Below are positions 1 through 6,652 of a stretch of DNA of 9,097 bases, piece after piece. This DNA is from an uncultured Peptostreptococcaceae bacterium (GTDB lineage: Bacteria > Bacillota > Clostridia > Peptostreptococcales > Anaerovoracaceae), in contig CAJOQI010000155.1 of assembly GCA_905236895.1 (NCBI GenBank), positions 1 through 9,097 of the forward strand, read 5' to 3'. How positions within the stretch are numbered: the stretch's first letter is position 1; each line of letters opens with the position of its first letter. The notes under the pieces are model-generated. The model was given only the letters and a program-made list of their open reading frames with translations. It did not search any database and had not been told where the DNA came from. Made by a program: the position numbers and the translations under genes.

Positions 1-1839
1 ACCAAGTTCTCTGCTTATATCCACAATATTTCTTGCAATATTTGCTATTCCGTCCAAATCCTCATAGGTTTCCGTAGGAAGTCCAATCATGAAATAAAGC
101 TTGATATTGGTCCATCCCAGCTCTACGGCCTGACGGGTGGCGCTATAGATGTCTTCTTCGGTGATTCCTTTGTTTATAACATCCCTAAGCCTTTGGGTTC
201 CCGCTTCGGGAGCAAAGGTAAGGCCGGACTTTCTGTATTTCTGAATCTCCTGAAGTACACTAAAGGAGAAGGAATCCAGCCTGAGGGACGGAAGTGAAAG
301 AGCCACATTCATCTCCGCACATTTATGCATAAGGCCTGTTGCCATATTTTCAAAATCCGAATAGTCACTGGTGGAAAGAGAAAGCAAAGACAGTTCGTCG
401 TGACCGGTTGACGATAATTGATTTATGGCAAGTTCTATTATCTTGTCAGTACTTCTTTCTCTAACGGGACGATAAATCATTCCTGCCTGACAGAATCTGC
501 ATCCCCTGGTGCAACCTCTAAAAGTCTCAACAACTGCTCTATCGTGAACCGTATCAATAAATGGAATAATAGGCTCCGTTGGGAAAGGTATTTCCTCGAT
601 TTCCTGAATCAGTGCCCGTTCCACCCTATCGGGAGCATTCTCGTATATCTTTTTATACTCCTTAATGGTTCCGTCGGTATTATAGATTGGTTCATAGGCC
701 CAAGGAACATATAGCCCTGTATCTCCCAAACGAGATATGAGGAAGTCCTTTTTGCTAATGCCCTTATCCTTGGCTTTCTTATAGGCGGATAAAATCTCAG
801 GAAGATATTCTTCACCATCTCCTATAAAGAAGGCATCAAAGAAATCCGCCAGTGGCTCCGGATTATAGGCGCAGGGTCCGCCGGCAACGATTAAGGGTTC
901 ATCTTCCCCTCTATCCTTTTGGAGTGCTGTAATTTCTGCCAAATCAAGCATATCAAGGATATTGGTATAGGCCATTTCATATTGAAGAGTAAAGCCAACC
1001 ACGTCCATCTTATTTAATGGAGTCTTTGTTTCCAAGGTAAAGAGAGGTAGATTCTCTTCTCTCATAAGGGCGGACATATCCTTGGCGGGAGTAAATGCCC
1101 TCTCCAAATAAACGTCAGGCATCTTATTAATAAGATTATATAGAATCTGAAGCCCCATATAGGACATACCGATCTCGTAGATATCGGGGAAACAGAAAGC
1201 AAACCTAAGCTTATCCTTAGGCTGCCTAAAGGCCATATTGGTTTCCGATCCTATATATCTTGCAGGCTTTTCTACCTTGTTAAGAAGTGGTAAAAGACGT
1301 TTCTCTATTTCTTCATCGCCTTTAATGAAGAGGCTGTCTATGGTTCTGCCAAGTTTTACTTCAACCGCCTTAATATATTCCTTGCTGTGCTTCTTGGCTC
1401 TTAAAAATCTTTCGGTACGTTCCGGATTCTTACCCGGTTTATTTATGAGATATTCAACCCTTTCGTCGATACCCACATAGGTATCCTCCTTAACGAGACG
1501 GTCTGCAAGGGCAAGAATATCAGCTTCAGAGACAGTATCCAGGGATTTGAATCTATAGGACATATGGCCTCTTATACAGTCAGCCAGCTCTGTCATTCCT
1601 TTTTTATCAAAGAATTGGCCTGCCTTAATATCATGGTCCTCCTCAACTCTAAGGAAATCGTGAACAAGACCGGAAATCTTAATAAGCTGTATATCAAGAT
1701 TAAGGCCCTTTTCATTTAAGGCCTGTCCAATGATAATCCCTGTATCGCTTACCGCCTTGCAATGGGCAATGACATGCTCAGGAGTTTTATACTGCTTATA
1801 TAATTCATAAACTTCCGCTTCTGTAATAAGATTGGCCAT
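1..1839 (-). CDS. HD-domain / B12-binding radical SAM fusion protein (3' end outside window)
   Basis: 613 codons are open from ATG at 1839 to the left edge with no stop, so the C-terminus is missing. Residues about 20-130 form an HD phosphohydrolase domain: H26, the H60-D61 pair and D113 (in ALADRLV) fit the H...HD...D metal-binding pattern, with H69 and H92 as possible further ligands. From about residue 185 the protein matches the B12-binding radical SAM family TIGR03960, whose members usually begin near the KVEKPARYIG motif seen at 188-197. The B12-type Rossmann region follows (GGPCAYNPEP). The radical SAM cluster motif CTRGCRFC has C443, C447 and C450, which should bind a 4Fe-4S cluster and S-adenosylmethionine. 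The substrate is unknown. The start lies 22 bases after the obg stop, so the two are probably co-transcribed; its ribosome site is weak (AGGGA, distant). No other start keeps H26. The HD fusion is unusual. The domain calls are firm; the biological role is not known. Confidence 0.88.
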   Translation of the reverse strand, partial: MANLITEAEVYELYKQYKTPEHVIAHCKAVSDTGIIIGQALNEKGLNLDIQLIKISGLVHDFLRVEEDHDIKAGQFFDKKGMTELADCIRGHMSYRFKSLDTVSEADILALADRLVKEDTYVGIDERVEYLINKPGKNPERTERFLRAKKHSKEYIKAVEVKLGRTIDSLFIKGDEEIEKRLLPLLNKVEKPARYIGSETNMAFRQPKDKLRFAFCFPDIYEIGMSYMGLQILYNLINKMPDVYLERAFTPAKDMSALMREENLPLFTLETKTPLNKMDVVGFTLQYEMAYTNILDMLDLAEITALQKDRGEDEPLIVAGGPCAYNPEPLADFFDAFFIGDGEEYLPEILSAYKKAKDKGISKKDFLISRLGDTGLYVPWAYEPIYNTDGTIKEYKKIYENAPDRVERALIQEIEEIPFPTEPIIPFIDTVHDRAVVETFRGCTRGCRFCQAGMIYRPVRERSTDKIIELAINQLSSTGHDELSLLSLSTSDYSDFENMATGLMHKCAEMNVALSLPSLRLDSFSFSVLQEIQKYRKSGLTFAPEAGTQRLRDVINKGITEEDIYSATRQAVELGWTNIKLYFMIGLPTETYEDLDGIANIARNIVDISRELG

Positions 1840-1861
1840 GTATAAACCGTGTCCCTAAAAC

Positions 1862-3157
1862 CTACTCGTCAAAATAATCAAATTCAAAATCGTTAATTTT
1901 TATTGTATCGCCATCCTGGAGACCCATCTCCTTCAATTCTTTGATGGCTCCGCTGTTTTCAACGTATTTATAGAGATATCTTAAGGATCCCATATCGTTG
2001 AAATTGGTGGAATTGAATATCTTATCAAGCTGCTCTCCGCTAAGGACATAAACACCTTCTTCGTCTACGGATGCATAAACCTTACGATAGTTCTCGTCCA
2101 ATTCCTCGTCGGCCTGGAAGTCGAAATAATCATATTCTTCCATAGAATCTTCATCATCCGGTATATGACTTAAGGCTTCAAGGGCAGCATTCATTAAATC
2201 ATCAACACCGTAGTTTATTGGCGCAGAAATTGGGAATACCTTATATCCACGGCCTTCTATTTCTGCCTTAAATCTAAGATAACCCTCGTCATCCTCATCT
2301 ATCAAGTCTATTTTATTTGCCGCAACCAGCATGGGTTTATCCTTAATCTTGGTGCTATAGGATTCCAGTTCTGCCATTATCTTGTCAAAATCTTCAATGG
2401 GATCACGACCTTCGGAACCGGATACGTCAACGACGTGAATAAGCACCTTGGTTCTCTCAATATGCTTAAGGAATTTAAGTCCAAGACCCAGACCCTGGTG
2501 GGCACCCTCTATGATTCCCGCAATATCAGCCAGTATAAACTCAGTATCGTAAAACTTAACAACTCCCAGATTGGGTTCTATGGTTGTAAAATGATAGTTT
2601 TCAATCTTGGGCTTGGCATTTGTGGACATAGCAAGAAGGCTGGATTTTCCAACGTTTGGGAAGCAAACCAACCCTACGTCCGCAATCATCTTTAGTTCAA
2701 GTATAACTTCTCTTTCCTTACCGGGAGTTCCCGCCTCGGCAAAATTGGGAGCTTGTCTTACGGAATTCTTAAAATGAACATTTCCCTTACCGCCTCTGCC
2801 ACCCTTGGCTGCAACAAAGGAATCGTTGGCCACTTTAAGATCGTGCATAAGATGCCCCGTCTCCTTATCAAAAACCATGGTTCCCAAAGGGACTTTGATT
2901 ATAAGATCGGAGCCCTTCTTTCCGTAGCATTTCTTTCTCATGCCGTTTTGGCCGTCTTCAGCCTCGTATTTATGCTTATACTTGAAGTCCATCAAGGTGC
3001 GCATATTGGGATCAGCAAGAAATACAATATTGCCACCGTTTCCTCCATCTCCTCCGTCAGGTCCACCTTCCGGAACAAAGGGCTCACGCCTAAAGGATAC
3101 GGCACCGTTTCCGCCTTTACCCGATTTAATTGTAATTACCGCTCTGTCTACAAGCAT
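1862..3157 (-). CDS. obg: Obg-family ribosome-assembly GTPase
   Basis: Obg/CgtA is an essential GTPase that binds the 50S subunit and acts in its assembly and in stress signalling. At 431 residues it has the usual length and three domains: the glycine-rich Obg fold (about 1-158), the G domain (159-332) and the C-terminal OCT domain (about 345-424). G-domain motifs are G1 at 165-173, switch I FTT at 190-192, G3 DIAG at 211-214, G4 NKID at 281-284 and SAP at 311-313. Several positions differ from the family norm: G1 reads CFPNVGKSS, with Cys165 where the first P-loop glycine is expected and Ser173 where Thr is usual; G3 has Ala213 in place of Pro; and GLGL (224-227) stands in place of the usual GLGH. 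The start ATG has a TGAGG ribosome site 5 bases upstream. It follows rpmA after a hairpin terminator, so it may depend on read-through. Family assignment is certain; full GTPase activity is not shown. Confidence 0.96.
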   Translation of the reverse strand: MLVDRAVITIKSGKGGNGAVSFRREPFVPEGGPDGGDGGNGGNIVFLADPNMRTLMDFKYKHKYEAEDGQNGMRKKCYGKKGSDLIIKVPLGTMVFDKETGHLMHDLKVANDSFVAAKGGRGGKGNVHFKNSVRQAPNFAEAGTPGKEREVILELKMIADVGLVCFPNVGKSSLLAMSTNAKPKIENYHFTTIEPNLGVVKFYDTEFILADIAGIIEGAHQGLGLGLKFLKHIERTKVLIHVVDVSGSEGRDPIEDFDKIMAELESYSTKIKDKPMLVAANKIDLIDEDDEGYLRFKAEIEGRGYKVFPISAPINYGVDDLMNAALEALSHIPDDEDSMEEYDYFDFQADEELDENYRKVYASVDEEGVYVLSGEQLDKIFNSTNFNDMGSLRYLYKYVENSGAIKELKEMGLQDGDTIKINDFEFDYFDE

Positions 3158-3187
3158 ATTAACCTCATATTCCTACTTTGAGGGGTT

Positions 3188-3225
3188 ACAAGAAAAAGAG
3201 CCCCTAAATGGAGGCTCTTTCTTGT
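3188..3225 (-). terminator. Hairpin terminator or attenuator between rpmA and obg
   Basis: Directly after the rpmA stop the RNA can form the stem AGAGCC/GGCTCT, with a further CC/GG pair past one bulged T and a short ATTTA loop. It is followed by TTTTTC, and flanking ACAAGAAA and TTTCTTGT lengthen the stem. This looks like an intrinsic terminator. Only 30 bases remain before the obg start and I see no promoter there, so partial read-through (attenuation) is the likely way obg is expressed. Confidence 0.75.
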
Positions 3226-3486
3226 TTAAGCTTCTTTGGAATAAACGCTTACCTGTTTTCTGGTCTTGTCATATCTTTCGAATTTAACAGTACCATCAAT
3301 CTTGGCAAAGAGAGTATCGTCGCCACCCTTACCAACATTGTTGCCGGGATGGAATTTGGTTCCTCTCTGTCTAACCAAGATGCTTCCAGCGCTTACAAAC
3401 TGTCCGTCACCGATTTTTACGCCTAAACGTTTCGCCTCGGAATCACGACCGTTTTTGGAGCTTCCTACACCTTTTTTACTTGCCAT
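3226..3486 (-). CDS. rpmA: 50S ribosomal protein L27, short N-terminal form
   Basis: L27 sits beside the peptidyl-transferase centre, and its flexible N-terminus reaches towards the tRNA ends. The 86 residues cover the whole family: the basic N-terminus [18 protein letters not shown], then the [11 protein letters not shown] and [12 protein letters not shown] segments. In most Firmicutes L27 is made with an N-terminal extension (about MLKLNLQFFA) that the Prp protease removes, and prp lies between rplU and rpmA. Here the protein begins MASKKG, which is close to the mature sequence, and the rplU-rpmA gap is only 26 bases, so it cannot hold prp. The gap carries an excellent AAGGAGGTG ribosome site about 9 bases before the ATG, which confirms this start; no upstream in-frame extension exists before the rplU stop region. 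Confidence 0.97.
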   Translation of the reverse strand: MASKKGVGSSKNGRDSEAKRLGVKIGDGQFVSAGSILVRQRGTKFHPGNNVGKGGDDTLFAKIDGTVKFERYDKTRKQVSVYSKEA

Positions 3487-3512
3487 GGTTCAGAACACCT
3501 CCTTTATCTTGC

Positions 3513-4019
3513 TTACTTGGAAGCCGCTTCGATTTTCTCAAGGATCTCAGCCTTTGTAGCCTTGGCATCAACTTCGATTCCATTGGCTTCAGCGTAGGCA
3601 ATAAGTTCTTCCTTCTTCATTGAAGCGGATACTTTAACTTCTTCTTCAGCCTTAACTTCTTCAGCTACGGCTTCTTCCTTAGCAGGCTTGTTAGCCTTCT
3701 TGGAAACTTTACCTGTCAAAGATTCAATCTTCAGCATGGTATATGGTTGTCTGTGACCCTGTTTCTTTCTGTAGTCCTTCTTGGATTTGAATTTGAAGAC
3801 AATAATCTTCTTACCCTTACCGTTTTCAACTACTTCAGCTACTACCTTGGCGCCTTCGATGTAGGGGCTTCCTACCTTAACGCCGTTGTCATCGCTTAAA
3901 ACCAGAACCTTGTCCAGTTCAACCTGATCTCCGGCTTCTGCAGTAAGCTTTTCAACGGTGATCACATCACCTTCCTGAACGCGATACTGCTTTCCGCCTG
4001 TTTCAATAATTGCGTACAT
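3513..4019 (-). CDS. rplU: 50S ribosomal protein L21 with C-terminal HeH/SAP-like extension
   Basis: L21 binds 23S rRNA in the large subunit. Residues 1-103 are a complete L21 ([14 protein letters not shown] start, the [20 protein letters not shown] rRNA-binding segment, then the LKIESL end), which is the whole length of most L21 proteins. The protein then goes on for 65 residues: a Lys/Ala/Glu-rich linker (104-132) and a small helical module (about 133-165, [16 protein letters not shown] then [11 protein letters not shown]) that resembles HeH/LEM or SAP nucleic-acid-binding motifs. An AGGAGGT ribosome site lies upstream of the ATG. The gene has its own promoter and a structured leader, and leads into rpmA 26 bases downstream. 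The L21 identity is certain; the function of the tail is inferred from its resemblance only. Confidence 0.97.
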   Translation of the reverse strand: MYAIIETGGKQYRVQEGDVITVEKLTAEAGDQVELDKVLVLSDDNGVKVGSPYIEGAKVVAEVVENGKGKKIIVFKFKSKKDYRKKQGHRQPYTMLKIESLTGKVSKKANKPAKEEAVAEEVKAEEEVKVSASMKKEELIAYAEANGIEVDAKATKAEILEKIEAASK

Positions 4020-4098
4020 TTGTTACCTCCTCTATCCAGTCTCGCCTTTTCGGGTAGTTCCATAAGAACTTTTATGAACCCTTTCCGAGCGGTCCAAC
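4020..4098 (-). promoter_or_regulatory. Structured 5' leader of rplU (L21-leader-like)
   Basis: Between the predicted start point (about 4098) and the rplU ATG the RNA can fold into one long interrupted hairpin (4089 to 4041). A CTCG/CGAG closing helix is followed by an A-rich internal loop (GAAA against GAAAAGG). Above it are GGG/CCC and GTTC-ATAA/TTAT-GAAC helices with small bulges. The AGGAGGT ribosome site (4031-4025) lies just beyond. Firmicutes rplU genes often carry an autoregulatory L21 leader; this is the right place and size, but I could not test a covariance model. Confidence 0.5.
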
Positions 4099-4126
4099 TT
4101 CAAGATAATATCACGATAGAGTTGGA
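4093..4126. repeat. Perfect 7-bp inverted repeat around the rplU -10 box
   Basis: TCCAACT (4093-4099) and AGTTGGA (4120-4126) form a perfect inverted repeat with 20 bases between. One arm lies in the promoter spacer and the other at the predicted transcription start, so the -10 box is between them. It could be a repressor operator, or a stem in RNA reading through from recA. Confidence 0.5.
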
Positions 4127-4133
4127 ATGTCAA
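4105..4133 (-). promoter_or_regulatory. Sigma-A promoter of rplU-rpmA
   Basis: A perfect -35 box TTGACA (4133-4128), a 17-base spacer and the -10 box TATTAT (4110-4105) point at rplU. The -35 box starts 7 bases beyond the recA stop codon. No terminator is visible between recA and rplU, so read-through from recA may add to this promoter. Confidence 0.8.
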
Positions 4134-4139
4134 CAAATA

Positions 4140-5249
4140 TTAGTCTTCGATTATTACTCCGTCTTCGTCTATGGAAAGGACGGAATCACCATCATCAGAT
4201 GTGGCACCGAAGCTATCCAAACTGTGGTTATCCTTAAGGTTTTCAAGAAGCTTTTCTTCCAATTCCTCCATAAGTTTGGGATTGGCTTCCAGATTCTCTT
4301 TAACAACTTCTCTTCCCTGACCGATTCTCTCGCCGTTATAGCTATACCAGGCGCCGGATTTATCCACAATACCCGCTTCTACGGCGCAGTCCAGGATGTC
4401 TCCTGACTTGGAGATACCTTTTCCGTACATAATGTCGAATTCAGCCTTCTTAAAGGGCGGAGCAACCTTATTCTTTACGATTTTAACTCTTGTATGGTTA
4501 CCCAGCATGGTATCGCCCTTCTTAATGGTTTCCACCTTTCTTACGTCAAATCTCATGGATGCGTAGAATTTAAGAGCGCGACCACCTGTTGTGGTTTCGG
4601 GGTTGCCAAACATTACGCCGATTTTCTCACGAAGCTGGTTGATGAAGATAATGCAGGTATTTGACCTGTTTACCGTTCCCGCCAGCTTACGAAGGGCCTG
4701 GGACATAAGCCTTGCCTGAAGGCCTACTGTTGTATCCCCAATATCTCCTTGGATTTCCTGCTTTGGAACCAAAGCGGCCACAGAGTCGATAACGATTACG
4801 TCCAGAGCTCCGGATCTTGCCAGCATATCGCAGATTTCAAGAGCCTGTTCTCCCGTATCCGGCTGGGAAACCAGAAGTTCTTCAACCTTTACTCCAAGAG
4901 CCTTTGCGTATACGGGATCAAGAGCGTGCTCCGCATCAATAAATGCAGCCTTACCGCCCTTCTTCTGTGCTTCTGCCACTATATGAAGAGTAAGAGTTGT
5001 CTTACCCGAAGATTCAGGTCCATAGATTTCGATAATTCTTCCTTTTGGAACTCCTCCAACTCCCGTTGCAAGATCCAAACTGATTGACCCCGTTGAAATA
5101 ACCTCCAGGTTCTCAATTCCGGAACCATCTCCCATCCTCATAATGGCACCCTGACCAAACTGCTTTTCAATCTGACTTAAGGCTGCTTCAAGGGCCTTAT
5201 CCTTATCGCTACTGGCCGGGCCTAATGATTTTTCTTTCTTTGTTGCCAT
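4140..5249 (-). CDS. recA: RecA recombinase
   Basis: RecA forms ATP-dependent filaments on single-stranded DNA. It drives homologous recombination and triggers LexA self-cleavage in the SOS response. The 369 residues hold all hallmarks: Walker A GPESSGKT at 77-84, the catalytic Glu in AEHALD (E107), Walker B VIVIDS at 151-156, loop L2 with [20 protein letters not shown] (204-223), and an acidic C-terminal tail. The N-terminal helix region [20 protein letters not shown] is typical. A GGAGG ribosome site lies 7 bases before the ATG. The gene follows cinA, a common pairing in bacteria, and has its own promoter region with a LexA box. I see no terminator after it and no recX next to it. Confidence 0.99.
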   Translation of the reverse strand: MATKKEKSLGPASSDKDKALEAALSQIEKQFGQGAIMRMGDGSGIENLEVISTGSISLDLATGVGGVPKGRIIEIYGPESSGKTTLTLHIVAEAQKKGGKAAFIDAEHALDPVYAKALGVKVEELLVSQPDTGEQALEICDMLARSGALDVIVIDSVAALVPKQEIQGDIGDTTVGLQARLMSQALRKLAGTVNRSNTCIIFINQLREKIGVMFGNPETTTGGRALKFYASMRFDVRKVETIKKGDTMLGNHTRVKIVKNKVAPPFKKAEFDIMYGKGISKSGDILDCAVEAGIVDKSGAWYSYNGERIGQGREVVKENLEANPKLMEELEEKLLENLKDNHSLDSFGATSDDGDSVLSIDEDGVIIED

Positions 5250-5264
5250 TTATAACCTCCATAT

Positions 5265-5276
5265 GAACATTTGTTC
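5265..5276 (-). promoter_or_regulatory. LexA (DinR-type) SOS box of recA
   Basis: GAACAAATGTTC matches the core of the Firmicutes LexA site (GAAC-N4-GTTC) exactly. It lies just downstream of the -10 box, over the likely start of transcription and 15 bases before the recA ATG, where bound LexA would block RNA polymerase. It implies that recA is induced by DNA damage. Confidence 0.9.
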
Positions 5277-5283
5277 TTTTTAT

Positions 5284-5312
5284 ATAATACTGCTTTCCGA
5301 AGCAAAAATCAA
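5284..5312 (-). promoter_or_regulatory. Proximal sigma-A promoter of recA
   Basis: A -35 box TTGATT (5312-5307), a 17-base spacer and the -10 box TATTAT (5289-5284). The LexA box begins 7 bases downstream, which supports this as the SOS-controlled promoter. Confidence 0.75.
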
Positions 5313-5345
5313 CAGTTTTTTTCACGGAATTATCCGCCACAATCG

Positions 5346-5374
5346 AGCATATGTTATTCCCCAAACTCTGTCAA
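5346..5374 (-). promoter_or_regulatory. Possible distal promoter of recA
   Basis: A perfect -35 box TTGACA (5374-5369), a 17-base spacer and a weaker -10 box TATGCT (5351-5346) lie 34-66 bases after the cinA stop. This would give recA a second start point upstream of the LexA-controlled one. The -10 match is 4 of 6, so this is less sure than the proximal promoter. Confidence 0.4.
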
Positions 5375-5396
5375 CAGATTCTTGCTTTTCCCCAAA
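5357..5396. repeat. Direct repeat of TTCCCCAAA upstream of recA
   Basis: Two identical 9-base copies, at 5357-5365 and 5388-5396, lie 31 bases apart, close to three DNA turns. They flank the distal TTGACA box. They could be binding sites for a dimeric regulator, but a chance repeat is possible. Confidence 0.35.
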
Positions 5397-5407
5397 TAAA
5401 ATCGTAA

Positions 5408-6652
5408 TTATTTGCTCATTTCCCTTAGAATAATTCTTCTGGCCTGATCAAGAGCGGTTAAGGTGCAGATATTTCTGTTCTGTTCCCTGTCCTTCCTTCC
5501 GGTAATAAGTTCCTTTACTTCAGTATTACCCATAAGATTCACAGCTATATACATAAGGCCTGCAGGCTTTCCTTCATCATCATCGGGACCTGCAACACCT
5601 GTGGTTGCAATTGTAAGTTTTGAGCCGGTCTTTTCCATGAGGCCTTCCGCCATTTCAATAGCCGTTTCTTTGCTTACGGCACCGTGAGCTTCAAGGGTAT
5701 CCCGGTTAACACCCAGCTCGTCCATCTTGGCATTCCAAGTATATGTAACAAGACCTCTGTCAAGGACCTTGGAGATTCCGGGCACTCTTACCAGCCTTTC
5801 AGTAACCATTCCTCCCGTACAGGATTCGGCTATGGAAACAGTTATATTGTTATCAATCAAAAGATTTCCAAGTACTTGGTGAAGTTCCACATCATTATCG
5901 CTATACAGATATTCTCCAACTATTCCTCGAATCTCTTCTATGCAATTATCCACCGCATGCCGAGCTTCTTCCAAGGTTGAACGCTTTGATGCAACCCTGA
6001 TGGAACATTCCCCTTCCTTGGCATAGGTGGCAATGGTGGGATCCGATTGTTTATCGATAAGATTAAGAAGCTTGGTCTCAAGTGCCGATTCTCCGATACC
6101 GAAGAAACGTAGCAACTTATAATAGATAACTCCATCATGGCTGTCTTCCAAATATGGTTTGGCGCTTATCTCCCACATTCTATGCATTTCTCTTGGAGGC
6201 CCGGGCATGGAAATAATGATCTTTCCATTTTCCGAAAGAGCAAAGCCGGGAGCGGTGCCACAGTCGTTGAGAAATACCCTAGCTTTGGCAGGCATCAAGG
6301 TCTGTTTATAATTGTTCTCCGTCAGCTTCCATCCCCTATCCTTTGCCATCTTTTCAAGGGCGGCAAAGCTTTCTCCGTGAACAACCAATTCGTCATCAAA
6401 ATACTCCGCAATGGTTTCCTTTGTTAGGTCGTCCTCAGTGGGTCCAAGTCCACCGGTTGCTACAATCAGATCGCAGTCCTTAAAGGCGTGGTCCAGGGTT
6501 TCCTTAAGCCTCTTGGCATTATCTCCCACCGTATAGTGGTAGAGCACATCAAAGCCAAGAGCATTAAGCTCCCTTGAAAGATATACCGTATTGGTATTTA
6601 CAATTTGACCAAAGAGGATTTCCGTCCCTACGGTTAGAATAGCTGCTTTCAT
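5408..6652 (-). CDS. cinA: CinA-family protein (MoaB-like domain plus NMN deamidase domain)
   Basis: Two-domain CinA of typical length (414 residues). The N-terminal half (about 1-170) is the MogA/MoaB-like nucleotide-pyrophosphatase fold, with GTEILFGQIVNTN at 9-21 and ATGGLGPTEDDLTKE at 65-79. The C-terminal half (about 255-412) is the PncC-type nicotinamide mononucleotide deamidase domain, with the signature AESCTGG at 275-281 (S277 the likely active-site residue), VTYTWNAK at 302-309, HGAVS at 323-327 and TTGVAGPDDDEGKPAG. Together they are expected to recycle NMN (to NaMN), feeding NAD salvage, which links to DNA ligation. The ATG overlaps the pgsA stop by one base (TAATG), with AAGGA just upstream, so translation is probably coupled to pgsA. 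The older name refers to competence and damage induction; no LexA box lies directly in front of this gene. Confidence 0.96.
   Translation of the reverse strand: MKAAILTVGTEILFGQIVNTNTVYLSRELNALGFDVLYHYTVGDNAKRLKETLDHAFKDCDLIVATGGLGPTEDDLTKETIAEYFDDELVVHGESFAALEKMAKDRGWKLTENNYKQTLMPAKARVFLNDCGTAPGFALSENGKIIISMPGPPREMHRMWEISAKPYLEDSHDGVIYYKLLRFFGIGESALETKLLNLIDKQSDPTIATYAKEGECSIRVASKRSTLEEARHAVDNCIEEIRGIVGEYLYSDNDVELHQVLGNLLIDNNITVSIAESCTGGMVTERLVRVPGISKVLDRGLVTYTWNAKMDELGVNRDTLEAHGAVSKETAIEMAEGLMEKTGSKLTIATTGVAGPDDDEGKPAGLMYIAVNLMGNTEVKELITGRKDREQNRNICTLTALDQARRIILREMSK

Noticed and set aside
418..714. Plus-strand open frames within the left part (418-714, 1238-1480)
   Set aside because: They lie antisense to the continuous 613-codon HD-radical SAM frame, have no ribosome site and show no recognisable protein motif.
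3158..3190. A stem CCTC/GAGG that could hide the obg ribosome site
   Set aside because: Only four pairs can form with a long loop, too weak to call a regulatory switch.
2435..3287. Plus-strand open frames opposite obg and rpmA
   Set aside because: Their translations are the antisense of conserved Obg and L27 codons, and none has promoter, ribosome site or family motifs.
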